From Gammaproteobacteria bacterium (lineage in GTDB: Bacteria > Pseudomonadota > Gammaproteobacteria > Steroidobacterales > GCA-2729495): DNA of 64,000 nucleotides. A program made the position numbers and the translations under genes. Positions 42,163-50,244 of this stretch are shown piece after piece (within the stretch, counting starts at the first letter, position 1; each line of letters begins with the position of its first letter). The stretch spans positions 2,053,001-2,117,000 of the forward strand of contig CP129466.1 of assembly GCA_030583605.1 (NCBI GenBank), given 5' to 3'. The notes under the pieces were generated by a model. It was not told the DNA's origin. It did no database searches and saw only the letters and a list, made by a program, of their open reading frames with translations.

Positions 42163-42669
42163 TTACGGCGTGTTGGCAGCGGCGAACTGCTGCAGGCGTT
42201 GCCCCTCGGCGCGGGCCTCAGCCAACAACTGGTTCCAGTCGCCCGGAGGATGGCCGCTTTCGAGCATCTTGCGGAACACGCGGTAGGCGTCGTCGCTGCT
42301 CTCGTAGGCGCGCTTGGTCTTCTCGTCGTTGACCCAGGCGAACACGATCACTTTGCTGGGCGCGTGGTAACGGAAGAACAGCCGGTACTGCTGGAAGAAT
42401 TTGGCCCGGAACCAGTGCTTGTGATCTTCGCCGAGGGTGTTGCCCTGCCGGTATTCGGGGCGTACCGGATCTTGCGGAATGACGTCGAACGCGAGCTTCG
42501 TGATCGCCGCCAGTCGCTTGCTGGCGTTCTTCTTCACATACCCGACCGGGTCTTTCTGCTTGAGGGCCTCGACCTGCTGGGCCAGTACTTCAAGCTGCGC
42601 CAGGAACAGCGGATGGGCGAAAACCGCCCAGCCGTGAATGACCAAGGGAGCGGGCTTGCCCGTGCTCAT
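42163..42669 (-). CDS. yhaV: Type II toxin YhaV (ribosome-dependent RNase)
   Basis: 168 residues. Matches the YhaV toxin family along its length: VIHGWAVFAHPLFLAQLEVL at the N-terminus, LKQKDPVGYVKKNASKRLAAI, then YRQGNTLGEDHKHWFRAKFFQQYRLFFRYH, VIVFAWVNDEKTKRAY and VFRKMLESGHPPGDW. YhaV is a RelE-like mRNA interferase. It starts three bases after the prlF stop, and the pair order antitoxin-toxin is standard. The Ala-rich C-terminal tail is longer than in E. coli. Confidence 0.93.
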   Translation of the reverse strand: MSTGKPAPLVIHGWAVFAHPLFLAQLEVLAQQVEALKQKDPVGYVKKNASKRLAAITKLAFDVIPQDPVRPEYRQGNTLGEDHKHWFRAKFFQQYRLFFRYHAPSKVIVFAWVNDEKTKRAYESSDDAYRVFRKMLESGHPPGDWNQLLAEARAEGQRLQQFAAANTP

Positions 42670-42672
42670 TCA

Positions 42673-42996
42673 TCAGTCTGCCGACAGGGCGGCGTCGAGA
42701 TCGACTTCAATACCGCCAGTCAGTGCTTGAAGACGCTGCACGAAGGCGGCATCGACCGCCTGCAGGCGCTCCGGATGGTTGGCGATGTCGCGGGCCAAGA
42801 ACCCCAGGAACTGTCCGAGCACCGGATCGTCGCCTTCGGAGACTTCGGCGCGGGTCAGCACCACCTCGCCGCTGGGGCGGATGGTGTAGTGGATCTTGTC
42901 GCGCTTGCCCAGCCGAAGAGCGCGGCGCACGGTCTCCGGCACCGTGGTCTGATAGCGGTCGGTCAATGTGGATTCGACTTCGAGGGTGGCGGGCAT
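42673..42996 (-). CDS. prlF: Antitoxin PrlF (SohA)
   Basis: 107 residues with ATG at 42996 preceded by GGAGAG. The N-terminal AbrB/SpoVT-like swapped-hairpin DNA-binding domain is STLTDRYQTTVPETVRRALRLGKRDKIHYTI. The C-terminal toxin-binding part contains DPVLGQFLGFLARDIANHPERLQAV and ends in GIEVDLDAALSAD, as in E. coli PrlF. It neutralises YhaV and should autoregulate the operon through the operator-like repeat in its promoter. Confidence 0.93.
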   Translation of the reverse strand: MPATLEVESTLTDRYQTTVPETVRRALRLGKRDKIHYTIRPSGEVVLTRAEVSEGDDPVLGQFLGFLARDIANHPERLQAVDAAFVQRLQALTGGIEVDLDAALSAD

Positions 42997-43028
42997 GACG
43001 CTCTCCGGTCAAAGAGGGAAATGCGCGC

Positions 43029-43057
43029 ATAATAATGCAATCGCCTTGTCTTGTCAA
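43029..43057 (-). promoter_or_regulatory. Sigma-70 promoter of prlF-yhaV
   Basis: Minus strand TTGACA, 17-base spacer, TATTAT: a perfect -35, optimal spacing and a 5/6 -10. It is about 33 bases upstream of the prlF ATG and much closer to consensus than other promoters in this window. Confidence 0.85.
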
Positions 43058-43069
43058 TGCAAATGCATT
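43056..43069. promoter_or_regulatory. Inverted repeat, likely PrlF operator
   Basis: AATGCA-AA-TGCATT, a perfect 6-bp inverted repeat that overlaps the -35 of the prlF promoter. Autorepression by the antitoxin or the complex is the expected control for this family; the site assignment is inference. Confidence 0.5.
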
Positions 43070-43095
43070 ACCTAGACGGTTGCTATCGTGTCGGG

Positions 43096-43126
43096 GGGCT
43101 CGGATAGTCTCCGGGCCCTTTTTCTT
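43096..43126 (+). terminator. Orphan plus-strand terminator near prlF promoter
   Basis: 8-bp stem GGGCTCGG / CCGGGCCC (one G-U pair), loop ATAGTCT, then TTTTTCTTG. No plus-strand gene precedes it after ssrA. It could be a leftover from the ancestral locus or the end of an unannotated RNA antisense to prlF. Confidence 0.6.
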
Positions 43127-43186
43127 GCCTGAAATCCCCGCGCCACGCGGAGTTCTGGCCATCTGCGCTGCGGGTGGTCTGCCGGC

Positions 43187-43807
43187 TCACGCCATGAGCG
43201 CCGGCCCATCTGCCCGGCTCCGTGCGGCAAGCTCCACGAGCTGCGACTTCAATTGATCGCGTTCCTGCGTCAGGCGCGCCACTTCGTCGGAGAACACACT
43301 GAGTCCCGCGCCGGAGCGGGCGATACCAAGCTCCGTTTCGAGATCCTTCAATTCGCGCCGGCTGCGCGCGAGTTCGGCCTTTGCGGCCGTGAGTTCTTCG
43401 CGCACCTGGGCGGTCGCCGCGCCCGCTTCCTTGAGGGCGGTGTCACGCTCGCCGAGCTGGCCTTCATGCTCCGCAAGCGCGTCGCGCAGTGTCGTGATTT
43501 CCTCGCGCGCTCTTTTCGACTCCTCGGCTGCGGCTTCCCGTTCCGTGCGCGCCTGCTCCATCAGCCGCTGCTGCACGCGGACCTCCTCCTGCAGGTTGCG
43601 GATGCGGGCTTCCGATTCCGTCCCTCTGACCGGTATCGTCGCGGCTGTTCGCGGATAGCGTCCCGTCAGGCGCAACTGCGCGGCGGCGGCCGCTGCCTTG
43701 AGGTTCTCGATGAACCGGCCGCCCATGCTGAGAATGCCGAACAGCGCCAGCGTCACGGCCAGCGCCAGCCCGAACAGCAGCCCGACGATGAACATGCCGA
43801 AAACCAT
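43187..43807 (-). CDS. Membrane-anchored coiled-coil protein, unknown function
   Basis: 206 residues from ATG 43807 (MVFGMFIVGLLFGLALAV); a start at Met4 is also possible and neither has a strong ribosome-binding site. One N-terminal membrane helix (about 4-28) is followed by about 160 residues of near-continuous coiled coil rich in Glu, Arg and Ala (from ESEARIRNLQEEVRVQQ to QERDQLKSQLVELAAR). The topology suggests a cytoplasmic coiled coil tethered to the membrane. I do not recognise the family. The open frame extends far upstream but there overlaps the MFS gene. Confidence 0.65.
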   Translation of the reverse strand: MVFGMFIVGLLFGLALAVTLALFGILSMGGRFIENLKAAAAAAQLRLTGRYPRTAATIPVRGTESEARIRNLQEEVRVQQRLMEQARTEREAAAEESKRAREEITTLRDALAEHEGQLGERDTALKEAGAATAQVREELTAAKAELARSRRELKDLETELGIARSGAGLSVFSDEVARLTQERDQLKSQLVELAARSRADGPALMA

Positions 43808-43902
43808 GCAGGAAAGGCTAATGCCCCGGTCCCCTCCGGACTGCGCACCAGTTCGCAGCTCCCACGATGCGGCCTGTGGCAGCGGCCACAGTTTGCGCCG
43901 CG

Positions 43903-45168
43903 TCACTGCCGACCGGGATGTCGCTCGTGCTCGGGCTGAAGGTGGATGAAGCCCCGGTAGAGCAACAGGTCGTAGGCAATCTTCAGGCCGCCGCCGAGGT
44001 AGAACGGGACTCCCACCAGCGATGCAGAACCGGCGAACACGGTGGCGAGAAAGGGCGACAGCGCGGCACCGATCGAACGGGCGACGCCGGTAATGCCGGC
44101 GGCCGCGGAACGTTCCGCGGGTGACACCACCGCCATCAGGTAGGCCTGGCGGGTCGGCACGTCCATCTGCGTGATCAGCGAACGCAGCAACAGTACCGCT
44201 GCGGCTGCTTCGAAGCGCGGCATAAGCGGCACCAGCATCAGCAGTACATTCGCCGGCAGGTGCGTGAACACCATGGTATTGATCAGGCCGATCCGGCCTG
44301 CGAGCCAACCGGCGGCCAGGTACGAAGCACCCGAAAGCAGGCTGGCGCCGAAGAACAGCGCGCCGAGTTCCGCAGGCCCCGCCCCGAAGCGCAGGTGCAG
44401 CCAGTACGCCAGCACGCTCTGGATCACCAGCCCACCGCCAAACGCGTCGAGGGCAAACAGGCCGGACAGTCGCAGCACCAGCGGCCGTGATTCGTGCAGC
44501 CCCCAGCGCTGCGCGCCGATCGGCGGCGGGCGGGTTGCTTTCGCGCCTGCACTCTCCACCCGATCCGTGAGGCGCGTGAAACACCAGGCCAGCGCCAGAC
44601 CGAGCGCTCCATAAACGGCCACTACCGGCCGATACGCGTCCGCCCCGAGCAGGCCGGCGGACTCTGCGAAAACGGTGAGCCACCCTGCGCCGAGTGCGCC
44701 CAGCGCAGTCGCCACCGAACCGGTCAGGTTGTACCAGGCGAATACCGTCGTGCGGCGATCAGCGGGCACGAACTCCGCGAGCGCCGCCTGTTCGATGGAC
44801 AGGAACGGCCCGACCTCATTGCCGCTCGGGCTGATCACCCCGAGCGTCATGCCCACCAGCAACACGATGAAGGCCTGGCTCGAGCCGAGGAGCAAGGCGC
44901 CCAGCAACATCAGTGCGCCACCCAGCACCAGGACACGGCGCCGCCCCAGGCGATCCGCACGGGTCGTGAGGAAGAGCGAGAGCACGGTGTCACCGAGCAG
45001 CGTCACGGTGAGCAGCGTGCCGATGGCGACCGTGCCGTGTCCGAGTGCCGCAAGGTAGAGCACCAGCACGACCGAGAGCAGCCCGTAGGCGAACAGTCGC
45101 AGGAAGCGGGCTGCAAACAGGAGTTTGAAGTCGCGATCCGGCGCGACCGCTTCACCGGGGACCGTCAC
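43903..45168 (-). CDS. MFS transporter
   Basis: 421 residues, 12 predicted membrane helices. GTG start at 45168 with GGAGGAGG upstream. The cytoplasmic loop between helices 2 and 3 shows the MFS motif as TTRADRLGRRRVLVLGG. The second half begins after a basic central loop (VESAGAKATRPPPIG). Helix 4 region SPSGNEVGPFLSIEQAALAEFVPADRRTTVFAWYN is distinctive. The substrate cannot be predicted. It lies on the same strand as the host-attachment-family gene upstream. Confidence 0.88.
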   Translation of the reverse strand: MTVPGEAVAPDRDFKLLFAARFLRLFAYGLLSVVLVLYLAALGHGTVAIGTLLTVTLLGDTVLSLFLTTRADRLGRRRVLVLGGALMLLGALLLGSSQAFIVLLVGMTLGVISPSGNEVGPFLSIEQAALAEFVPADRRTTVFAWYNLTGSVATALGALGAGWLTVFAESAGLLGADAYRPVVAVYGALGLALAWCFTRLTDRVESAGAKATRPPPIGAQRWGLHESRPLVLRLSGLFALDAFGGGLVIQSVLAYWLHLRFGAGPAELGALFFGASLLSGASYLAAGWLAGRIGLINTMVFTHLPANVLLMLVPLMPRFEAAAAVLLLRSLITQMDVPTRQAYLMAVVSPAERSAAAGITGVARSIGAALSPFLATVFAGSASLVGVPFYLGGGLKIAYDLLLYRGFIHLQPEHERHPGRQ

Positions 45169-45306
45169 GCCTCCTCCTGCGCACCGCGCAGGCCGGGATC
45201 ACCGCCCTGCAACGGCCAGGCGCCGTGGTGGAGCCACCGCCGCACCGCCTGGCAGCTCATCGCCTGCGTGACAATACGCTGCCCAGCGCGGGTGGAGGCT
45301 GGTCGG

Positions 45307-45735
45307 TCAGGGAACGTGTTCCCGGATACTCGCCGGATCGTGTGCGACCAGATCCTTCGGCACCTCGGCGATGATCGCCGCGGCCAATGGCTTCGAGAAC
45401 GATTCGCGCAACACACCGAGAAACGCGGGGGCCGCCATCACCACCAAGCCGCCAAACTTCTTCTGCCGCTGCGCTTCGGCAAGCAGAGCGGTAATCTCGC
45501 GGGCAAATCGTTGCCGTTCCTCGGCCCTCATCTGCTCGCCCGCATTGACACTGTGCCCGCCCGGGCCGAATCGGTCGTGGATGCGGCCGGGTGCGTCCGC
45601 CAGCAGCTCGCGTGGGTGCAACCGGGACGCCTCGTGACTGAGAGTCTCCACCAGCTCCAGCTCTGCACGGCGATGCCGCCCGGCATATATCCGCGCCTCG
45701 CTGCCGTCGGCAACCAGGACCCACACTTCCGTCAT
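45307..45735 (-). CDS. Host attachment family protein
   Basis: 142 residues from ATG 45735 (MTEVWVLVADGSEARIYAGRH), with GGGGTGGA upstream. Matches the family annotated as protein required for attachment to host cells: an N-terminal VWVLVADGSEARIY strand-turn, a DRFGPGGHSVNAGEQMRAEERQRFAREITALL middle, and a C-terminal VVMAAPAFLGVLRESFSKPLAAAIIAEVPKDLVAHDPASI. The fold has been related to eRF1-type domains; its biochemical role is unknown despite the name. Confidence 0.85.
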   Translation of the reverse strand: MTEVWVLVADGSEARIYAGRHRRAELELVETLSHEASRLHPRELLADAPGRIHDRFGPGGHSVNAGEQMRAEERQRFAREITALLAEAQRQKKFGGLVVMAAPAFLGVLRESFSKPLAAAIIAEVPKDLVAHDPASIREHVP

Positions 45736-45959
45736 TTGTCCACCCCGCATTCCTCGCGTGCCAGACCATGCGTTCCGGTAGCCGGCGAGCCGCGCCGCGT
45801 TCGCCGGCCACGCCCACATGATATGGCGCGGGCCGCTTAATTGCATTGGCCCACCAAGGTCGCTCAAAATTGCACCTATCCCATGAACGACATCCTGCCA
45901 GAGCGATCTCCAGCCATTGCAGCCACTGCCCGCGGGAACGGGTGGCCAGGGCGGCCGTG

Positions 45960-46922
45960 ATGGCACCCCGGCGCACACGGCTCGACCCGAAGCAGCGCGC
46001 ACGCCTCGTACGGTCGGCGACTTATGCCTCCGTCAGCGTCGCAATCTGCCTGGTGATCGCCAAGGCCTGGGCCTGGATGGCAACCGGTTCGGTTTCCATG
46101 CTGTCGTCACTGGCCGATTCGGTTCTCGACACCCTGGCGTCCGTACTGACATTCTGGGCTGTCCGTTATTCGCTCCTGCCGGCCGACGAAGAGCATCGAT
46201 TCGGCCACGGCAAGTCGGAAGGGCTTGCCGCTTTGCTGCAGGGGCTGATCATCACGGCCTCGGCGTTGTTTGTCTGCCGGGAAGCGATCGGGCGCATCCT
46301 GGAGCCACGCCCCATCGAGCAGCCGGAGGTCGGCCTGCTGGTGATCATCGGCGCCACCATTGCCACGGTGTTGCTGGTCGGTTACCAGCGCTACGTCAGC
46401 AATCGCACGGGATCGGTAGCCATCGGCGCGGATGCGATGCACTACACGGCCGACGTGCTGGTCAACCTCAGCGTCGGTGCGGCCGTCATTCTCACCGCAT
46501 GGACGGGCTGGGCCCTGATGGACCCGCTGGTCGGTCTCGGCGTCGCCGCCTACATTCTGTTCGGCGCCTTCCGGATGATTTCACAGGCGCTCGACATCCT
46601 GCTCGACCGCGAGATTCCGGAGGCCGACCGGCTGCGGGTCAAAGAAATGGCATTGGCCCATCCGGACGTGCTGGGCCTGCACGACATGCGTACCCGCCAC
46701 GGCGGAGCCTTCTACATCATGCAATTTCACCTCGACCTGCCGCGGGGCATCTCGCTCTGGCGCAGCCACGAGATACTCGACGAGGTGGAGGACCGGATTC
46801 GCGCCGAGTACCCCGGCTGCGAGATCATCATTCATGCCGATCCGCAGGGCATACGGGAACAGAAGGACCAGTTCGAGCAGCCGCTCGGTGTCGAGCCGAC
46901 CCACGAGCAGCCGCTGCACTGA
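45960..46922 (+). CDS. fieF: Cation diffusion facilitator, FieF/YiiP type
   Basis: 320 residues from ATG 45960 (MAPRRTRLDPKQRARLVRSATYASVSV); earlier in-frame starts give an unlikely His/Arg-rich extension. Six membrane helices followed by a cytosolic ferredoxin-like domain. Zn/Fe transport-site residues are visible in SLADSVLDTLAS (two Asp) and DAMHYTADVLVN (His, Asp), as in YiiP. The FGHGKSEGLAALLQG segment and the C-terminal HDMRTRHGGAFYIMQFHLDLP match. Exports divalent cations such as Zn(II) or Fe(II) with proton exchange. Confidence 0.92.
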   Translation: MAPRRTRLDPKQRARLVRSATYASVSVAICLVIAKAWAWMATGSVSMLSSLADSVLDTLASVLTFWAVRYSLLPADEEHRFGHGKSEGLAALLQGLIITASALFVCREAIGRILEPRPIEQPEVGLLVIIGATIATVLLVGYQRYVSNRTGSVAIGADAMHYTADVLVNLSVGAAVILTAWTGWALMDPLVGLGVAAYILFGAFRMISQALDILLDREIPEADRLRVKEMALAHPDVLGLHDMRTRHGGAFYIMQFHLDLPRGISLWRSHEILDEVEDRIRAEYPGCEIIIHADPQGIREQKDQFEQPLGVEPTHEQPLH

Positions 46923-46945
46923 CGCCGGCGGGCACAGCGCGCCGC

Positions 46946-47410
46946 TCAGTCCTCCGCACGAACCAGGCGAAATCGCTGGAACACGATCGGCATTTCGTCG
47001 TCGAAGGACTTGCCTTCGGCAGCCAGAACCGGTGTCCAGTAACGACGATGTATGCCGCGCCAGACTTCCACGTCCTGTGCGGCGGGGCTTTCGCAGGCAG
47101 TCAGGTCGGAGCCGACATCACAGAATTTCAGCGATCGGCACTCCTCGATCTGCACGAGGCAGCGCGGCCGACCAGAGTGGTCCGTGAATATGACGTAGTC
47201 GCCGGCACGCGGCATGCCGCCCGTGGCCTCAAGGTCCTGCGGGCGCGAGAAAACACCGGTTTTCTGGCCGGTGGTGACCAGGCGCAGCAGTGTCTCGCTG
47301 ATCGCCGGGGCATTGCCCATGCGCCGAACGGTATACCCGGCCGCACGGGACCCGGCGGGCACGAGCTCGCGGCAGCGGGCCCAGAACGCTTCGAATTCTG
47401 TAACATTCAT
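46946..47410 (-). CDS. ASCH domain protein, YhfF-type
   Basis: 154 residues from ATG 47410 (MNVTEFEAFWARCRELVPAGSRAAGYTV). ASCH domains are PUA-like folds expected to bind RNA. Family features: SETLLRLVTTGQKTGVFSRPQD, GDYVIFTDHSGRPRCLVQIEECR, and DVEVWRGIHRRYWTPVLAAEGKSFDDEMPIVFQRFRLV. Convergent with fieF; divergent from the lipoprotein cassette. Molecular role unknown. Confidence 0.82.
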   Translation of the reverse strand: MNVTEFEAFWARCRELVPAGSRAAGYTVRRMGNAPAISETLLRLVTTGQKTGVFSRPQDLEATGGMPRAGDYVIFTDHSGRPRCLVQIEECRSLKFCDVGSDLTACESPAAQDVEVWRGIHRRYWTPVLAAEGKSFDDEMPIVFQRFRLVRAED

Positions 47411-47560
47411 CGCCGCTAGGATAACAGCCTGATCGCATCGCTCGCGGCGCGCAACAGCGCTTCTGCCGCAGGCGCTCTTGTGGCGCGCCGCGCCGGCCGG
47501 TAGATTCTCCGCAAGACTCCGCACGCCAGCGCCCACTCACACAGGACAGCCGACGCCGGC

Positions 47561-48196
47561 ATGCTCTCGCTTTCTCCCACCGCGTCGATCCGCCTCTGCA
47601 CCCTCGCCATCGTGGTGGCGCTGACCGGTGGCTGCAGCGGCGAAGTGCTGGTCGAGGAGGCCTTCCCGCAGCCGTTGGTGGAACCCATACCGCTGCGCGT
47701 GGCCCTGCACTACCCGCCGGCGCTGACAGAGTTCGCTTACAGCGAGGAAATCAGCGGCGACCGGGAGTGGACCGTGCAACTCGGCACCGCGAACGTACGC
47801 ATGTTCGATGCGGTCTTCAGCAGTCTCTTCCCCGTGACGCAGCACGTCAGCAGCGTGGAGGCCGCGGCCCAGGAGATGCCCGCACTGGACGCCGTCATCG
47901 TCCCGGTGATCGACGCATTCGAGTTCTCATTGCCCAGCCAGTCGGCCACCGATCAATACGCCGTCTGGATTCGCTACAATCTTGATATCTACGACGCCGC
48001 CGGTGAACTGGTCATTCGCTGGCCGATCAGTGCCTACGGGCAAAGCGGAACCAGCGGCCTGAGCGACGAGGAATCCATGGAGCGCGCCACTGTCCTCGCC
48101 CTGCGTGACGCCGCCGCGGCCATCGCGGTCGGTTTTGGGCAACAGGCCGCCATACGGGAAAAGCTGCTGAAGGTGCCGCCGGACAATGCAACCTGA
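47561..48196 (+). CDS. Predicted lipoprotein 1 of an envelope cassette
   Basis: 211 residues. Signal peptide with lipobox LTGGCS (Cys 25) after a hydrophobic stretch TLAIVVALTGG. The mature part starts acidic (VLVEEAFPQPLVEPIPLRVALHYPP). It then shows alternating strand-like segments, including MFDAVFSSLFPVTQHV, AVIVPVIDAFEFSLPSQ and YAVWIRYNLDIYDAAGELVIRW, and ends in a helix (RATVLALRDAAAAIAVGF). No named family recognised. It overlaps the next gene by 11 bases, so the two are translationally coupled. Confidence 0.75.
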   Translation: MLSLSPTASIRLCTLAIVVALTGGCSGEVLVEEAFPQPLVEPIPLRVALHYPPALTEFAYSEEISGDREWTVQLGTANVRMFDAVFSSLFPVTQHVSSVEAAAQEMPALDAVIVPVIDAFEFSLPSQSATDQYAVWIRYNLDIYDAAGELVIRWPISAYGQSGTSGLSDEESMERATVLALRDAAAAIAVGFGQQAAIREKLLKVPPDNAT

Positions 48197-48875
48197 TCCG
48201 TTGACCACCGTCGGTCGAGTCATCGCTTATCTCGCGCTTTGCCTCCTGGCAGGCGGCTGCATGACCTCCCGTGTCGAGGGTTCGAAGAATGCGGCGACGG
48301 GCATCGGCGCCGGCGAGTCGGTCGTGATCCTCGCCACCAGTTACCACAAGGGCAACGCGGTCGAGGAAGATTTCGTTGCCTGCGTGACCGATCGCGTGCA
48401 GGGCGGGAGCAGGAAGATAGCGGTCATTCCGGAGCGGCAGTTTACCGACGCGCTGTTTCCCTGGTTCGAACCGCGAACCGCGCCGCAGACCGCCGAGGCA
48501 CTGCCGGAACTCCTCGCCCGCCCGGGCGTCGCCGAGCGCATCGAGGCGACCGGCATCCGCTACATCGTCTGGCTGAATGGTGCGACGGAACAGACCAGCG
48601 GCGGCGGCAGCCTGAGTTGTGCGATCGGACCCGGCGGCGGTGGCTGCTTCGGCCTTACCTGGTGGGAGGACGATGCCTCCTACGATGCCGCCGTCTGGGA
48701 TCTCGACCGCAGAACCGACGTCGGTCATGTCAGCGCGGACGTGCACGGCACATCGATGATTCCGGCCATCATCATTCCGGTGCCCCTGATCGCGCGGACA
48801 CAATCCGCGGCCTGCAAGGACATGGCGCGAGAACTCCAGCAGTTCATTGCCGAGCCCGGACCGGACAGCGGATGA
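48186..48875 (+). CDS. Predicted lipoprotein 2 of an envelope cassette
   Basis: 229 residues from ATG 48186. Signal peptide with lipobox LAGGCM (Cys 25). The mature part has SVVILATSYHKGNAVEEDFVACVTDRV, IAVIPERQFTDALFPWF and IRYIVWLNGATEQTSGGGS, a Gly/Cys stretch (CAIGPGGGGCFG) and a late Cys (SAACKD), so disulfides are possible. The IPERQF and YIVWLNG pattern resembles periplasmic domains predicted to sense or assemble, but I do not recognise a named family. Stop overlaps the peptidase start as ATGA. Confidence 0.75.
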   Translation: MQPDPLTTVGRVIAYLALCLLAGGCMTSRVEGSKNAATGIGAGESVVILATSYHKGNAVEEDFVACVTDRVQGGSRKIAVIPERQFTDALFPWFEPRTAPQTAEALPELLARPGVAERIEATGIRYIVWLNGATEQTSGGGSLSCAIGPGGGGCFGLTWWEDDASYDAAVWDLDRRTDVGHVSADVHGTSMIPAIIIPVPLIARTQSAACKDMARELQQFIAEPGPDSG

Positions 48876-50170
48876 GTTCCTGCCGCCCGCCAACGCACGG
48901 CGGATCCCTATTGACGCATGGCAGGAGCCGCCACCGGGCCTGGTTCGCCGCATCCTTGCTGCTCGCCGCAGCCGCCGCGGCAGGTCCCACGCAGGCAGCG
49001 GGCGAGCGTGAGTATCAGGCGCAGTTCCTCGTGCAACTGCACGCGGGCGAGGACGCTGCCACGGCACGCATCCGGATCATGCAGCCACGTCAGCGATTGA
49101 AGCGCTTGCGCCTGCAGATGCCCGAGCCCGCGTTCTCCTCAGTGCGCGGCGACGGTCGCGTCAGTCGCGAAGGCGATGTCGTGACCTGGGAGGTCCCGGC
49201 ACGAGGCGGCGAGCTGCGCTACGAGACCATCATCACTCACCGGCGCAACGACAAGGGCTATGACGCCCTGGTCACCGGGCGCTGGGCCATGTTTCGTCTC
49301 GACGACGTCTTTCCGCCAGCCGTCGCGGTGCACACGAAAAATGCGCGCGGCCGTGGCGAGGTCCTGTTCGACCTGCCGCCGGGCTGGACCAGCGTCAGCC
49401 CTTACCCGCCCGATGCAGACGGACGCATGCCGTTCGTCAACCCGAAGCGTCGCTATGCCCGCCCCGTCGGCTGGGCGCTCGCAGGCCACATCGGCGCGCG
49501 CATGGACGTGATCGGCCCGACGACGGTACGGATTGCAGCGCCCCGGGATCAGGGCGCGCCGCGCGTGCCGATGCTGGCGCTGATTCGAACGACGTTGCCC
49601 GTGCTGCAGGAGGAGTTGTCGCGGGTGCCGCCGTATCTGCTGATTCTCACCGCGGGTGACCCGATGTGGCGCGGCGGATTGTCGGCCCCGAATTCTTTTT
49701 TCATCCATGCGGGCCGGCCGTTGATCAGCGAGAACGGCACCAGCACGCTGGTGCACGAACTGCTCCACGTGCTCGCGCCGGTCCTGACGCAGCGCGACCA
49801 TGACTGGATCGACGAAGGGCTCGCGGAGTATCTCGGCCTGGTGGTACTGCAGCGCGGCCAGCTGATCTCCCCGCAGCGCTTCGATCACGCAATCGCGACA
49901 TTCCGCCATCGCGGCGCTGGCGTCAGCAGCATGGTGACACCGGCCGCGAGCGGCCCGGTCACCGCGCGGGCGGTCGCGATCTTCCACGATCTCGACCAGG
50001 AACTGCAGCGCCGGGGCCCGGCCGGCAGCGACATCTTCGAGTTGCTCCGGCGCATGATGCAGGAGACCGAGCCACTCGACATAAAAAGGCTGAGGGCATT
50101 GGCTGCGGATATCGTCGGTGGCAAACCGGTCAACGCGCTCGCTGCATCGCGGGTGCCGGGTGAGGCCTGA
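48872..50170 (+). CDS. Predicted periplasmic gluzincin-type metallopeptidase
   Basis: 432 residues from ATG 48872. The N-terminal signal segment WFAASLLLAAAAAAGPTQA indicates export. The middle is a beta-rich domain. The catalytic part has LVHELLHVLAP (HExxH) and, about 20 residues later, DWIDEGLAEYLGL supplying the third zinc ligand Glu, a gluzincin layout like M1/M61 peptidases. C-terminal helices follow (IFELLRRMMQET). Third gene of the coupled lipoprotein cassette, suggesting joint action in the envelope. Substrate unknown. Confidence 0.82.
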   Translation: MSSCRPPTHGGSLLTHGRSRHRAWFAASLLLAAAAAAGPTQAAGEREYQAQFLVQLHAGEDAATARIRIMQPRQRLKRLRLQMPEPAFSSVRGDGRVSREGDVVTWEVPARGGELRYETIITHRRNDKGYDALVTGRWAMFRLDDVFPPAVAVHTKNARGRGEVLFDLPPGWTSVSPYPPDADGRMPFVNPKRRYARPVGWALAGHIGARMDVIGPTTVRIAAPRDQGAPRVPMLALIRTTLPVLQEELSRVPPYLLILTAGDPMWRGGLSAPNSFFIHAGRPLISENGTSTLVHELLHVLAPVLTQRDHDWIDEGLAEYLGLVVLQRGQLISPQRFDHAIATFRHRGAGVSSMVTPAASGPVTARAVAIFHDLDQELQRRGPAGSDIFELLRRMMQETEPLDIKRLRALAADIVGGKPVNALAASRVPGEA

Positions 50171-50244
50171 GATCGACGGCGCGCCCACGGACCTGGTTGC
50201 CGCTGTGAGCACACTCACGGACAGGAGCACAACCTCGTGGCCCA

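Noticed and set aside
43808..44683. N-terminal extension of the coiled-coil protein to 498 residues
   Set aside because: The extension lies out of frame inside the MFS gene on the same strand and has Arg/Gly-rich shadow composition.
45736..45959. Upstream His-rich extension of the FieF protein to 358 residues
   Set aside because: The extension crosses the probable divergent promoter region and does not resemble CDF N-termini; the ATG at 45960 gives the usual family length.
48239..48871. N-terminal extension of the metallopeptidase to 643 residues
   Set aside because: It overlaps lipoprotein 2 in another frame and is Arg-rich without signal-peptide features; the ATG at 48872 is followed by a proper export signal.
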